A DNA stretch of 64,000 bases from CBDCZY01 sp965224745 (GTDB taxonomy: Bacteria; Pseudomonadota; Gammaproteobacteria; Methylococcales; Methylomonadaceae). The position numbers and the translations under genes were made by a program. Below are positions 8,917 to 17,734 of the stretch, in pieces. Position 1 is the first letter of the stretch. Each line of letters starts with the position of its first letter. The notes under the pieces were generated by a model that did no database searches, was not told the DNA's origin, and saw only the letters and a program-made list of their open reading frames with translations. The DNA is taken from NCBI GenBank assembly GCA_965224745.1, contig CBDCZY010000010.1:682001-746000 (forward strand), written 5' to 3'.

Positions 8917-8927
8917 TTCTTTTTTAA
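8631..8927 (+). pseudogene. IS1-family transposase, in-frame internal deletion
   Basis: This 98-residue product begins MATCPKCHSADCTIKG, the zinc-finger head of IS1 InsA-type proteins. It then jumps to SDYWSPYEKF and FIPAGLHTLSKAETY, the end of the InsB catalytic region, and continues through HFLARLRRKSKCYSKS. Compared with the family, well over 100 residues of catalytic domain are missing, including most of the acidic triad, so it cannot be catalytic. It might still bind the terminal repeats. The stop codon lies 11 bp beyond the right inverted repeat. Confidence 0.75.
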
Positions 8928-8934
8928 GTCACCT

Positions 8935-9369
8935 CTATTGAGTTTCATTTAGGTATATTTCTACACCAGATTTTTTAGAAGCGTTCACAAGATTTTTATC
9001 TAACGTTGATAGGGGTATGCTTTCCCGAATAGCTAATTCAAGATAAGCGGCATCGTAACTACTTAAGTTGTATGCTCGTCCTAATGCTATTGTTTTACTA
9101 AAAGATTGATATGCTGTTAAAGGGTCTACTTGAATAGGAAGGTTTTCTAGTTGAATTATAAAACCTTCAATTTCTCCAACGGTAATTTCAGCTCGTTTTT
9201 CTGCTCCTAGTAAAACATTAGTTGCTTCTAAATGCCATAAATTAGGAACAAGAGCATCTATGTTAGAAAAACTTTTAAGTACATTTTCAGCATATCTTTG
9301 ATCTTCCTCTTTGATACTCTCAAGTAACCAGCGCATTGCTACAGAATTATCTAATACAAAGCTAGTCAT
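8935..9369 (-). CDS. vapC: VapC-type PIN-domain toxin
   Basis: A 144-residue PIN-domain ribonuclease, the presumed toxin of a type II toxin-antitoxin pair that cleaves RNA. The metal-binding acidic residues expected of the fold are visible as D7 (FVLDNS), E48 (HLEATN), D106 (SSYDAAY) and D124 (TLDKNL). The length is normal. The start overlaps the antitoxin stop by 4 bp (ATGA), so translation is coupled. The RNA target cannot be inferred from sequence. Confidence 0.9.
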   Translation of the reverse strand: MTSFVLDNSVAMRWLLESIKEEDQRYAENVLKSFSNIDALVPNLWHLEATNVLLGAEKRAEITVGEIEGFIIQLENLPIQVDPLTAYQSFSKTIALGRAYNLSSYDAAYLELAIRESIPLSTLDKNLVNASKKSGVEIYLNETQ

Positions 9370-9605
9370 TTTCGACCACTTTCTTTTAAACTATTTAATA
9401 ATTCATCAGACATTTTATGTTTTTTTGCTTTTAGGATATTACTAATTGCGGCCTCTGTTTTCAATTGGCCGGAATAACGACTTGGAATAATATCAGCTAT
9501 AGGCTTTCCGCGATTTGTAATCGTAAAGGATTCTCCTGTTTCAACACGACGAAGTATTTCAGGTAATTTTGTTTTTGCAGCATATGAACCAATTCTTTCT
9601 AGCAT
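9366..9605 (-). CDS. vapB: Phd/YefM-type antitoxin
   Basis: A 79-residue antitoxin upstream of the PIN toxin. Residues 1-50 have the Phd/YefM pattern (IGSYAAKTKLPEILRRVE, then ITNRGKPIADIIP), which forms a DNA-binding dimer. The C-terminal 30 residues would wrap the toxin. It should repress its own promoter together with the toxin. Two identical palindromic sites upstream (9624-9634 and 9697-9707) are the likely operators. The pairing of a Phd-type antitoxin with a PIN toxin is common. Confidence 0.88.
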   Translation of the reverse strand: MLERIGSYAAKTKLPEILRRVETGESFTITNRGKPIADIIPSRYSGQLKTEAAISNILKAKKHKMSDELLNSLKESGRK

Positions 9606-9623
9606 GATTTAAGTCCAACTTGT

Positions 9624-9708
9624 TAAGTAACTTATAGACCATATTACTAGTCTGCTCAGTAACAGTCAATATATTAGACTAGAAATATAGTCTACATAAG
9701 TAACTTAT
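9624..9708. promoter_or_regulatory. Operator region of the toxin-antitoxin operon
   Basis: The palindrome TAAGTAACTTA occurs twice, at 9624-9634 and 9697-9707, the second extended to 13 bp. Between them is another inverted pair, CTAGTCT (9647-9653) and AGACTAG (9676-9682). Paired palindromes just upstream of an antitoxin gene are the usual autoregulatory operators. The right copy would also control any transcript running rightward from here. Confidence 0.6.
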
Positions 9709-9718
9709 TACTAGTTTT

Positions 9719-9931
9719 ATGGCTGTAGTTTTCGCATTTAAAGCAAACGAAGAACTCATACGTAAGTATGTCAAACATCAAGAAAAGGGAGAAAGAAGGC
9801 TGTATAGTCTTCTAAAAAAATTAGTAAACAGCGGGATAACAGTATCAGCCTTCTACGAGGGCTGCTTTTCAGCCCCCTTCAAGGGGGTAAAATCAAAACC
9901 ACCTTCTTGGTGGATTTTTTTTGATAAATAA
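9719..9931 (+). CDS. Hypothetical small protein or RNA, divergent from vapBC
   Basis: A 70-codon frame starts 11 bp after the right operator palindrome. Its first 48 residues (rich in Lys, Glu and Leu) look protein-like, but the last 20 are encoded by hairpin DNA and a terminator. It may be a truncated gene or a small RNA rather than a true protein. No good ribosome site is seen. It shares its control region with the toxin-antitoxin operon. Not recognised. Confidence 0.3.
   Translation: MAVVFAFKANEELIRKYVKHQEKGERRLYSLLKKLVNSGITVSAFYEGCFSAPFKGVKSKPPSWWIFFDK
9859..9922. terminator. Hairpin cluster with bidirectional terminator
   Basis: The final hairpin is CCACC-TTCTT-GGTGG (9899-9913) followed by eight T on the plus strand; on the minus strand it is followed by TTTTGATTTT. 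It can end both the rightward small transcript and the leftward ABC-transporter operon. Just before it, GGGCTG-CTTTT-CAGCCC (9859-9875) and CCCCC-TTCAA-GGGGG (9873-9887) overlap and are mutually exclusive. Confidence 0.65.
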
Positions 9932-9945
9932 ATACAGAATTTAAA

Positions 9946-11145
9946 TTAGAGCGTTCTTAAACCATCAGCTGGTTCAATTTTGGCCGATTTTACCCCGGCA
10001 AAGAGAGATGCCAGTAGTGATGATAAACATGTTAATACTAATGACAAAACATAATGACGAGGCATCAGATAGCATACTCGTTGGTTTGTTTCAATCTCAC
10101 TCACGATAAATTGATTAATGCCGTAAGATGATAATTGGTAGATAACCAAGGCCGCCGACCAACCTAAGATTGCGGTAATGAGACTTTGTATGAGTGGGAA
10201 AAAAATAATTTCAGTAGATCCAAAACCTACCAGTCGCAAAGTTGATAATTCTTTCCTTTTCCGGTCAATATTAGCCCAAAGATTAGCCCCTAAAGATGCC
10301 GAAAAACCTAAAATGCTAATAAAAGCTATTGCCCAATAAATACCGGAAAGCGTCTGATCCAGGCGCTTAACAACGGTAATTTCATGATCTCGAGTCCTAA
10401 TATCTATTCCTTGATCTTCAAGCCATTGTTTGAGCGGTGTGACATCGTAAATAGTTTTAGCAAATAAACGAAAACCAGTGTAGTAACCTTCTTCTCTAGG
10501 CTTATCACCTGACCATCTTAATGCAGGAACAGCATGACCGTCGCGGTAATCTTCAATAGCATCCAACAGCTCCAATGCTACAAATGCGCCCTCACGATTA
10601 AATGCGCTGTCTGGTGCAATAGAATGAACCTTGATTGTATGGTGAACTCGTTGTTTTACATTCTGATAGCGCCTGGCAATACTAGCATCTATTTTATCCC
10701 CTGGTTTAACCGCCAATTTCGAAGCAGCACTTTTGGAAAGTATCAACCAATCCATCCCCTTTATAGGAATGTCCATTTTCGGTAATAAAGGGTCGTTTAC
10801 GGTTGTCGGTAATAATTCGATATTGAGAATTAACGGTGACTGTTTACTCTTGAGTTGTATTGATGCAGCGATATTTCTGGTTCTTGGTATCATAAAATCA
10901 ACATCCGACCTTTTTTTTAGTACCTTGAACCAAGCATTATCATAGCGCCCGCTGTTAACTGGATGTAACTCACGGTTTCTTGGCTCTTCAATGAGTTCAG
11001 CTAACATATTACCTACGATGCCGTATTTAAGGCCAAACAACGTTAGCATAGGTCCCAAAACGGTAGCTAATGCTAAAACGTAGCAAATAGAAATGTGCCA
11101 TTCATGAAAATAATCACGGGTGGCTAATCGAAGCATTTTTTGCAT
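9946..11145 (-). CDS. FtsX-like ABC permease (TagS-like)
   Basis: A 399-residue inner-membrane permease with the MacB/LolC topology: one N-terminal helix (about 20-42), a periplasmic domain of about 220 residues, then three helices (about 268-290, 318-340 and 365-385). It has no ATPase domain; that is the separate gene 5 bp upstream. With the vWA gene upstream it forms an operon resembling TagS-TagT of the type VI secretion threonine-phosphorylation pathway. The assignment rests on topology and gene context, so other LolCDE-type export is possible. Confidence 0.8.
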   Translation of the reverse strand: MQKMLRLATRDYFHEWHISICYVLALATVLGPMLTLFGLKYGIVGNMLAELIEEPRNRELHPVNSGRYDNAWFKVLKKRSDVDFMIPRTRNIAASIQLKSKQSPLILNIELLPTTVNDPLLPKMDIPIKGMDWLILSKSAASKLAVKPGDKIDASIARRYQNVKQRVHHTIKVHSIAPDSAFNREGAFVALELLDAIEDYRDGHAVPALRWSGDKPREEGYYTGFRLFAKTIYDVTPLKQWLEDQGIDIRTRDHEITVVKRLDQTLSGIYWAIAFISILGFSASLGANLWANIDRKRKELSTLRLVGFGSTEIIFFPLIQSLITAILGWSAALVIYQLSSYGINQFIVSEIETNQRVCYLMPRHYVLSLVLTCLSSLLASLFAGVKSAKIEPADGLRTL

Positions 11146-11150
11146 AGGCG

Positions 11151-11897
11151 TTATCGTGTAATGACAGTACTTTCGGTAAAGTTCGCGGTACGATTAATCC
11201 GGAAGGAATATCTATGTAATCCCAGCCGCCTTAAGTGTTGCCAAGCATGGCTTGCTACAATAAGTGTTGAACCATAATCTTCAACCAGCTCAATAAACAG
11301 ACTCATGATCGCTTTGGCGGCGAATGGATCCAATGATGCTGTTGGTTCATCGGCTACTATTATATCGGGTTTATGGGCTAGCGCTCTGGCAATTGCCACC
11401 CTTTGTCTTTCGCCTATAGAGAGCATTTCCGGCAGCTTTTGAAAGTGTCGATACACTCTCAACCGTCGCGCCAATAGCTCAATAGTGCCGTCTTCTGGCA
11501 TGCCCAATACCACACGTGATAAATTTATGTTATCTCTAACTGTCAAATAAGGAAGTAAACCGCCTGTTTGCATAACATAACCCATGTGGTGCTTACGCAG
11601 CATGGCTAACGAGTTTACTTTTTTATTCTGCCAGTCAGCAACTATGTCAACTGCCTTGTTGCGATACCCAGGCGTAAAACTGAACTTTTCCATGGCTGAA
11701 GGCTTGGAAATAAATGTCAGCATATCTAACAGGGTAGATTTTCCGCAGCCACTCTCCCCTATTAACGCGATTTTTTCTCCTCGAACGATTTTTAAGTCAG
11801 AAATATCTAATCGAAAAGAAGCCGATTCGGCACTTCTGTCTTTTGTTACGTTTTGAAGATGAAAGATAACAGGATTGTCATTGCCGCCGTTTATCAA
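11151..11897 (-). CDS. ABC transporter ATPase (LolD/TagT-like)
   Basis: A 248-residue nucleotide-binding subunit. Walker A GESGCGKST is near residue 47, a Q-loop is at VMQTGG, the signature is LSIGERQRVAIARA, Walker B is IIVADEPTASLD, and the H-loop is ASHAW. The size and sequence are of the LolD/MacB type that pairs with FtsX-like permeases and drives periplasmic conformational change rather than bulk import. It overlaps the vWA gene by 4 bp and is followed by the permease after 5 bp, so the three are co-transcribed. Confidence 0.92.
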   Translation of the reverse strand: MINGGNDNPVIFHLQNVTKDRSAESASFRLDISDLKIVRGEKIALIGESGCGKSTLLDMLTFISKPSAMEKFSFTPGYRNKAVDIVADWQNKKVNSLAMLRKHHMGYVMQTGGLLPYLTVRDNINLSRVVLGMPEDGTIELLARRLRVYRHFQKLPEMLSIGERQRVAIARALAHKPDIIVADEPTASLDPFAAKAIMSLFIELVEDYGSTLIVASHAWQHLRRLGLHRYSFRINRTANFTESTVITR

Positions 11898-13906
11898 GGT
11901 AGCTTATCCAAAGGGATTGGATAAACCGAACCGCCATCAATAGGGCCTCCGTCCAGACTAATCCAACTATCGACTTGATCGTGCAAGGCACGATAATAAG
12001 CTATCTTTTCTTCCAATTGATGAAGAAACTTGACTTGTTCGCCGGCAGTCCAACTCTGCCAATCTTGTAGAGCTAAACGCATAACTTGACCGGTATAGGG
12101 AAGATCTTCAATATACTCTCGCATAAAACCAATATCCGCCAGACTTTTATTACCTTTGGCGGTTGAAGAAGCTGAGCCCAGTCTTTTTGGATCACGTGTC
12201 AAGGTGGCGGCCAGTCCTTGTAATTCTTTAATAAAGCTACCGGGAGAGAGCAAGCCTTGTTCTGCAGTTTCTAATACTTGTCTAAGAATATTGTGCAAAT
12301 CGGAAAGCTGATCTCGGCTGAGTAAAACGCAAACATCAATGGCTGATTTTTCTGGGTTATGAAATTGTTTATCCAAAATCCAGGATTTAAATACATCAGG
12401 CGCTTGTCCTCCTTCGGTATCCTGCAAATAACGTAATTTTAGCGCACGACCCAGTTTGGCAACTTTATTCTGCAATTCTATAAGTTGTGGGTTTTGTTGG
12501 GTATCAATGTTACTTACGCTTTTAGACGTGTCTTCATGCTGCGCTATTTGAGACGTTATCTGATTAGCCAAGCTGTCAAGCACATCACCAAACTCTTTGA
12601 TATTTCCTGTGCCTACACCGTAATACAAACTTCCGATACCCGGATAATCGGATAGTCGAAGGTATTGTTCAGTTGCAGAATCATGATCGGAATCCGGGTC
12701 AGGCGTTAGCAAATGCAGGACGAAAACGGCACTGTTGTTTTCTTGCGCCAATTTGTTCAGAGTTTCAGCATTATGGCCACTTTTAGCTAAAGGATCACCT
12801 GATTCCCGCGACCCTGCATCGGTAATCAACACAACATAGCGAGCTGCATTCGGTGTCCAGTCCATATTGGAGAGTGCATCTGTAATACCGGCAAAACTAT
12901 CTTCTTTAAAATCTTGTGTAGAAAAGTCAGCCGCCTTCATGCCAACGACACCTTTCATAAATCTGGTAGCGATGCGCCCTTCTTGCAGGGATACAAATCG
13001 TTGCGTTAAGTAATTAATGCCCTCTGCTGCCTCAGGGTTATCACGAAACCCAACCAAGCCAAAACTGACATATTCTGACAAAGAAGCCTGTTCTAAGTTG
13101 CTGTAAATTTTCCTGACCGCCTCGTGGGTTCTGTCGATATAAGGTTGCATCGATAAGGTGGTGTCAATTACAAACACAACATCTGCAGAATAAGCTGCTT
13201 TACCCTTGGCAAAGGCTGGTTTTTTCTTAGTATTTAGTGTGGCTTTGCCACCATCAACTGGCACACTGGAAACTTGCAGTAATCTTGCTGTAGTATCTTT
13301 GAAATAAATTTCTTCGAAATCATGAATCGGTAATAGATAGAAGTTTTGAGTCATGTCAATCGGAGTCGCAGGTTGGATTGCAACGATAGGCCAATTTGTA
13401 AGTGACTTTTCCTGAACTGCCGCCTGGTATAACTGGTCGTACTTGGCTGTATCGTACTGTTGAGCCAGAGTGGCAATAGAATCTTTGTTGTTAAACAGTA
13501 GAACGCGGTTCTGCGGAGTTGGGTCTCTAAATTTCAATGTTAAACCGATGCTCCAGTCCATGGTTTTAGCCGCGTTAACCCAGCCAGTTTTAGTACCAAA
13601 CTGGTTTAGCCCTATCTCTAACCATTGCTGTTGATTTTTATCGTTGACCCTTTGATAGACATAGTAGACTGAAAAAGGCGGTAATGGTATAGCAGTATCC
13701 TCAGTCACTTGAGCCTGAGGAAAAAGTTGAGCGCCCGGTAATGTTAAAACTCTTTGGAAAAGAGTTTGCTTGTTAGCCATCAACAAAGGCGTAGCATTTT
13801 GACCTACAGGTGCTTCAATCGCGGAAACAGAGTTGCTAAATATGACAATTAAAATAGAACCCCAGATATTAAGTCTTAATCGGTTCATAGCGCTTTTATA
13901 GTTCAT
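11894..13906 (-). CDS. Periplasmic von Willebrand factor A protein
   Basis: A 670-residue exported protein. A signal peptide is seen at residues 1-29 (hydrophobic core followed by SNSVSA). Residues 30-235 contain an SH3-like region with Trp-rich strands. The vWA domain starts near 240 with the metal-binding motif DTTLSM; a later VLITDAGS motif fits the same fold. A helical C-terminal region follows. The layout matches the periplasmic part of PpkA-type sensor kinases of type VI loci, but the kinase and its membrane anchor are absent. As first gene of the operon it may be the ligand-sensing partner of the ABC transporter. Confidence 0.82.
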   Translation of the reverse strand: MNYKSAMNRLRLNIWGSILIVIFSNSVSAIEAPVGQNATPLLMANKQTLFQRVLTLPGAQLFPQAQVTEDTAIPLPPFSVYYVYQRVNDKNQQQWLEIGLNQFGTKTGWVNAAKTMDWSIGLTLKFRDPTPQNRVLLFNNKDSIATLAQQYDTAKYDQLYQAAVQEKSLTNWPIVAIQPATPIDMTQNFYLLPIHDFEEIYFKDTTARLLQVSSVPVDGGKATLNTKKKPAFAKGKAAYSADVVFVIDTTLSMQPYIDRTHEAVRKIYSNLEQASLSEYVSFGLVGFRDNPEAAEGINYLTQRFVSLQEGRIATRFMKGVVGMKAADFSTQDFKEDSFAGITDALSNMDWTPNAARYVVLITDAGSRESGDPLAKSGHNAETLNKLAQENNSAVFVLHLLTPDPDSDHDSATEQYLRLSDYPGIGSLYYGVGTGNIKEFGDVLDSLANQITSQIAQHEDTSKSVSNIDTQQNPQLIELQNKVAKLGRALKLRYLQDTEGGQAPDVFKSWILDKQFHNPEKSAIDVCVLLSRDQLSDLHNILRQVLETAEQGLLSPGSFIKELQGLAATLTRDPKRLGSASSTAKGNKSLADIGFMREYIEDLPYTGQVMRLALQDWQSWTAGEQVKFLHQLEEKIAYYRALHDQVDSWISLDGGPIDGGSVYPIPLDKLP

Positions 13907-14108
13907 GCTTTATAGTTCGGAAACAAATTCTCTTGAATAATTAAGGGGTAACAAGATTAAAATAGAAAATCATGAAGTTATTTGTTACCGTTTCACGTGG
14001 ACTAAACTAATCTTTTCGATTCATTTAGAAGATTTAGCCTTCCATTTTACAGAAACTTCTTTAAAAAATCCGATTACCGATGGTTTATTTTGGCCGTACC
14101 ATCATTTG

Positions 14109-14852
14109 TCACATTGATGTTTTTTGGCGCATTACCTCGAAAAGAATAGCCCCGGTTGCGACTGAAATATTAAGGCTTGCTACCGATCCAACCATTGGGA
14201 TTTTAACCAGCAAGTCGCAATTTTCCCTAGTTAATCGTCTTAACCCCTTCCCTTCTGCACCCATAACCAAAACCAGAGGTATGGTTAAATCACTTTGAAA
14301 TACTGTTTGTTCAGCAGCCGAATCTGCTCCGAAAACCCAAAACCCTTGTTGTTTTAAATTTTTTATCATTCTAACAAGATTAGTGACCTGATAAATAGGA
14401 ACGGTATCCGCAGCGCCGCAAGCGACTTTAAATACGGTTGGCGTGATACCCGTCGATTGGTCTTTAGTAATGATAACCCCGTGAACGCCTGCGGCATCGG
14501 CTGTTCGTAAACAAGCACCCAAATTGTGAGGATCCTGGATATGCTCCAGGACTAACAATACTGGTGTTCCCTTTATATGCGGTAAATTATCATATAGGAG
14601 TTGTTCGGAATTAATAGAGGCAGGTTTGATTTGGATGACTACACCCTGGTGGGTATTTTTATCCGCCAGTTTATCAAGTTCTCTCTTCGAAACCGACGTA
14701 AATTGAATACCCTGCTGCTGCAGTTTTTGGTATATTTCCTGGAGTCTTCGATCCTGGCGATTGATATCTATCCAAGCTTGTATCACTCTCTCTGCAGTAT
14801 ATTCTAATGCCGATTTGACGGAGTGCAGACCATAGATGAATGAGTCTTTCAC
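14109..14852 (-). CDS. rlmB: 23S rRNA (guanosine-2'-O-)-methyltransferase RlmB
   Basis: A 247-residue SpoU-class enzyme that methylates G2251 in the 23S rRNA peptidyl-transferase P loop using SAM. The N-terminal rRNA-binding domain starts FIYGLHSVKSALE. The three SPOUT motifs are visible: EHIQDPHNLGACLRTADAAG, LVMGAEGKGLRRL, and VASLNISVATG. The length is standard. Its ATG overlaps the rnr stop by 4 bp; the rnr-rlmB order is widespread in gammaproteobacteria and supports the call. Confidence 0.97.
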   Translation of the reverse strand: MKDSFIYGLHSVKSALEYTAERVIQAWIDINRQDRRLQEIYQKLQQQGIQFTSVSKRELDKLADKNTHQGVVIQIKPASINSEQLLYDNLPHIKGTPVLLVLEHIQDPHNLGACLRTADAAGVHGVIITKDQSTGITPTVFKVACGAADTVPIYQVTNLVRMIKNLKQQGFWVFGADSAAEQTVFQSDLTIPLVLVMGAEGKGLRRLTRENCDLLVKIPMVGSVASLNISVATGAILFEVMRQKTSM

Positions 14853-17077
14853 TTCTTACGTTTGGCTTTGCGTAAACGTTTGGTAGTTTTCGATTTGGTA
14901 GTTTTAGATTTGGCTTGGTCCAATTCAAAATCAATTTTCTTTTCATCCAAATCCACCTTGGCAACCATCACAGTGACTTTGTCACCCAGTTGGTAAGTAA
15001 CGCCTGTTCGCTCACCTTGCAAGCGGTGAGAAATTGGATCAAAGTGAAAATAGTCTCTGCCAATGGTGGTGATATGAACCAATCCCTCAATAAATATATC
15101 GTTCAATTCTACAAAAAAGCCGAAGGATGTAACGGCCGAAATAATACCTTGAAAACGCTCCCCTAACTTATCTAACATGTATTCGCACTTTAACCACAAC
15201 ACCACAGCTCGGGTAGCATCATCGGCTCGTCGTTCAGTTGCTGAACAATGCTCCCCCAAGTGATTCATGTCGTTATCACTGTAGTTAAACGAGGCTTTAG
15301 AATTTTTCCTGATCGCGTGTTTTATTCCGCGATGAATTAGTAGGTCTGGGTATCTTCGAATCGGCGAGGTAAAATGAGTGTAGTGTTCTAAAGCAAGTCC
15401 AAAATGGCCCTTCTTTTCTGGACTATAGACGGCCTGCGAAAAAGACCTTAGTAAAACGGATTGAATCAACTGGCTATCTTTTCTATCTTCGATTAATTCA
15501 GTGAGGGTCTTGTAATCTTGCGGACTTGGTTTATTCCCACCGCCTAAATGTAATCCCAGACCGCCCAAAAAACTGCGTAAATCAATTAACTTTTCAGTGG
15601 TCGGGCCGTCATGAATCCTTAATAAGTGAGGTATTTTCTTTTTGGCTAAAAACTTGGCCGCAGTGATATTAGCAAGAATCATAAACTCTTCAATCATTCG
15701 ATGAGCGTCATTGCGAATTAAAGGGATTACTTTTTCTATTTTTTTGTTGTCTCCGTAGAGAATTTTTGTCTCTTGAGAATCAAAATCTATGGCCCCTCTG
15801 GTTTCTCTTGCGACTCTCAATACAGCGTAAAGTTTATACAATTCGCTTAAATGAGGAAGTAATTCGCGATACTTTTTCCTTACGCTCTTTTTTTCTTCTA
15901 CCAGCATTTGAAAGACCTCGGTATAGGTCAATCTCGCATGGGAGCACATGACCGCATCAAAGAAACGCGATCTAATCACTTGGCCTTCACTATTAATTGA
16001 CATTTCACACACCAAGCATAATCTATCTTCTTTGGGTACTAAGGAACATAAATTATTGGATAATGCTTCGGGTAACATTGGGATAACTTTTTCTGGAAAG
16101 TATACCGAGGTACCTCGATTTTTTGCTTCATTGTCAAGAGCGGCATCCGCTGTTACATAGGATGAAACATCAGCGATAGCGACCAACAACTTCCAGCCGT
16201 TAGGCGTCTTTTTGCAAAAAACAGCGTCATCAAAATCACGGGCGTCTTCACCATCAATCGTAACCAACGGCGTTGCTCTTAAATCAACTCTTTCGTCATA
16301 AACTCTTTTGTGAAGTGTCTTTTCTACTTGAGCTATCTCTTGTTTAACTGCTTCAGGCCATTGAAAAGGCAAATCAAAAGACCGAATAGCCATTTCGATC
16401 TCCATTCCTGGCGCCATGTGATCGCCTAGTATCTCGACCACTCGCCCGATTGGTTGTCGTCTAGAACTGGGTTGTTCCACAATTTCGACAACAACAATTT
16501 GGTTGTGCTTGGCGTCTCCGCAGGCATTATGAGGGATATTAATAAGGTGAGAGATGTTCTTGTTGTCAGGAATGACCGAGAAAACTTCCCCCTCTGATAT
16601 CAGTCGACCCACAATCTGTTGCGTATTTCGTTCAAGCACTTCAACCACGGAAGATTCTCTGCGGCCTCTTCGATCTATGCCCATAACACTGACTACAGCA
16701 CGATCATTATGAAACAATTTATTCATCTCACGTGGTGAAATGAATAAATCTTCGGAACCATCGTCAGGTTTAAGGAAACCGAAACCATCAGCATGACCGA
16801 TCACTCTACCGGTCACCAAATCTTTGCTATTGATTACAAAGTAACATTTTTTGCGATTTTTAAGGATCTGACCATCTCTTTCCATCGCCTTTAGCCGTCG
16901 CCTGAGTGCCTCCCACCGCTCTTCGTCTGAAATCACCAGAGAAGCGGCTATTTCTTTACGTGTCATTGGTTTATGTGCTTGTTTAAGCAACTTGAGTATG
17001 CATTCCCGACTGGGAATGGGGTTTTCGTATTTTTGAGCTTCCCGTTTTGCAAACGGGTCATTTAAGGCTTTTTTCAT
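14849..17077 (-). CDS. rnr: Ribonuclease R
   Basis: A 742-residue 3'-5' exoribonuclease able to degrade structured RNA. Domain order: N-terminal helix-turn-helix (about 20-80), two cold-shock domains (about 85-240), RNB catalytic domain with the metal-binding run DGEDARDFDDAVF at about 273-285, S1 domain (about 640-720), and a Lys-rich tail. All are hallmarks of RNase R. It is the first gene of a two-gene operon with rlmB. The upstream leader is about 500 bp before the divergent tRNA gene. Confidence 0.97.
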   Translation of the reverse strand: MKKALNDPFAKREAQKYENPIPSRECILKLLKQAHKPMTRKEIAASLVISDEERWEALRRRLKAMERDGQILKNRKKCYFVINSKDLVTGRVIGHADGFGFLKPDDGSEDLFISPREMNKLFHNDRAVVSVMGIDRRGRRESSVVEVLERNTQQIVGRLISEGEVFSVIPDNKNISHLINIPHNACGDAKHNQIVVVEIVEQPSSRRQPIGRVVEILGDHMAPGMEIEMAIRSFDLPFQWPEAVKQEIAQVEKTLHKRVYDERVDLRATPLVTIDGEDARDFDDAVFCKKTPNGWKLLVAIADVSSYVTADAALDNEAKNRGTSVYFPEKVIPMLPEALSNNLCSLVPKEDRLCLVCEMSINSEGQVIRSRFFDAVMCSHARLTYTEVFQMLVEEKKSVRKKYRELLPHLSELYKLYAVLRVARETRGAIDFDSQETKILYGDNKKIEKVIPLIRNDAHRMIEEFMILANITAAKFLAKKKIPHLLRIHDGPTTEKLIDLRSFLGGLGLHLGGGNKPSPQDYKTLTELIEDRKDSQLIQSVLLRSFSQAVYSPEKKGHFGLALEHYTHFTSPIRRYPDLLIHRGIKHAIRKNSKASFNYSDNDMNHLGEHCSATERRADDATRAVVLWLKCEYMLDKLGERFQGIISAVTSFGFFVELNDIFIEGLVHITTIGRDYFHFDPISHRLQGERTGVTYQLGDKVTVMVAKVDLDEKKIDFELDQAKSKTTKSKTTKRLRKAKRKK

Positions 17078-17588
17078 TATCCTGTTCGAAACTCCTTTAT
17101 CTTCCAGGCGCTTATCGTTAAGAAACAGTGACTCAAATAGTTATTCACTAGAAGGGGGATAGGTGTAGATTAGTTTAAAAAAGCACGGATACTTTTTCTA
17201 TTATCACTAAATTATGGTTATGGTTAACAACTTACTTATTAATGGGTTAAAAAGCAACTAATTAAAATCGGTAAACCTCTGACTATACGGGTAGACTGCC
17301 AAAGGTTTGACTGTTCCCTCGGTCAATACATCCTTGGTTACTCTATCAACAATCCGTAGGAGACTTGAGATAAGAGAATGCAAAAGTCTTGTACGCACGA
17401 ACCGAGATCGTATACCCCCTGTGATAGTTTATCCCGAACATTCGAAAAAAAGTGATCCACGGAACGTTTTATGATCATTTTAGGACAGAATATGTAAGAA
17501 GAGCCTTTGTTGGTGGTCGTGCGACACTGCAGCAAAAAGCTTAGGAATTTCAGCGAAGAGATTTCTGGGTCAAAAGCTGTCTTAATTA
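17078..17588. other. Intergenic stretch upstream of rnr
   Basis: About 510 bp without a supported gene. A minus-strand frame of 65 codons (17338-17535) is Ser/Cys-rich and does not resemble a protein family. The rnr promoter should lie in the left part; I see no strong -35/-10 pair. Confidence 0.4.
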
Positions 17589-17616
17589 TTGATAGAAAAA
17601 TATCTCAAAGTATAAT
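17589..17616 (+). promoter_or_regulatory. Sigma-70 promoter of tRNA-Leu
   Basis: TTGATA (17589-17594) and TATAAT (17611-17616) are separated by 16 bp, about 31 bp upstream of the mature tRNA 5' end. The match to consensus and the position make this the likely promoter. Confidence 0.7.
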
Positions 17617-17647
17617 ACCCTTCCAAATAGTGATAATAAAGCTTTTT

Positions 17648-17734
17648 GCCGAGGTGGTGAAATTGGTAGACACGCTAGCTTCAGGTGCTAGTGGGGGTAA
17701 CCCCGTGGAGGTTCAAGTCCTCTCCTCGGCACCA
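17648..17734 (+). tRNA. tRNA-Leu (anticodon CAG)
   Basis: The 87-nt cloverleaf begins GCCGAGG, pairing with CCTCGGC before an encoded ACCA end. The D arm contains GGTGGTGAAATTGGTAGACA and the anticodon stem GCTAGC encloses TT-CAG-GT. A class II variable arm follows (GTGGGGGTAACCCCGT) and the T arm is GGTTCAAGTCC. The long variable arm and CAG anticodon identify leucine. Confidence 0.97.

Noticed and set aside
9946..13906. Type VI secretion cluster
   Set aside because: Only TagS/TagT/vWA-like genes are present; no tss genes are in the window.
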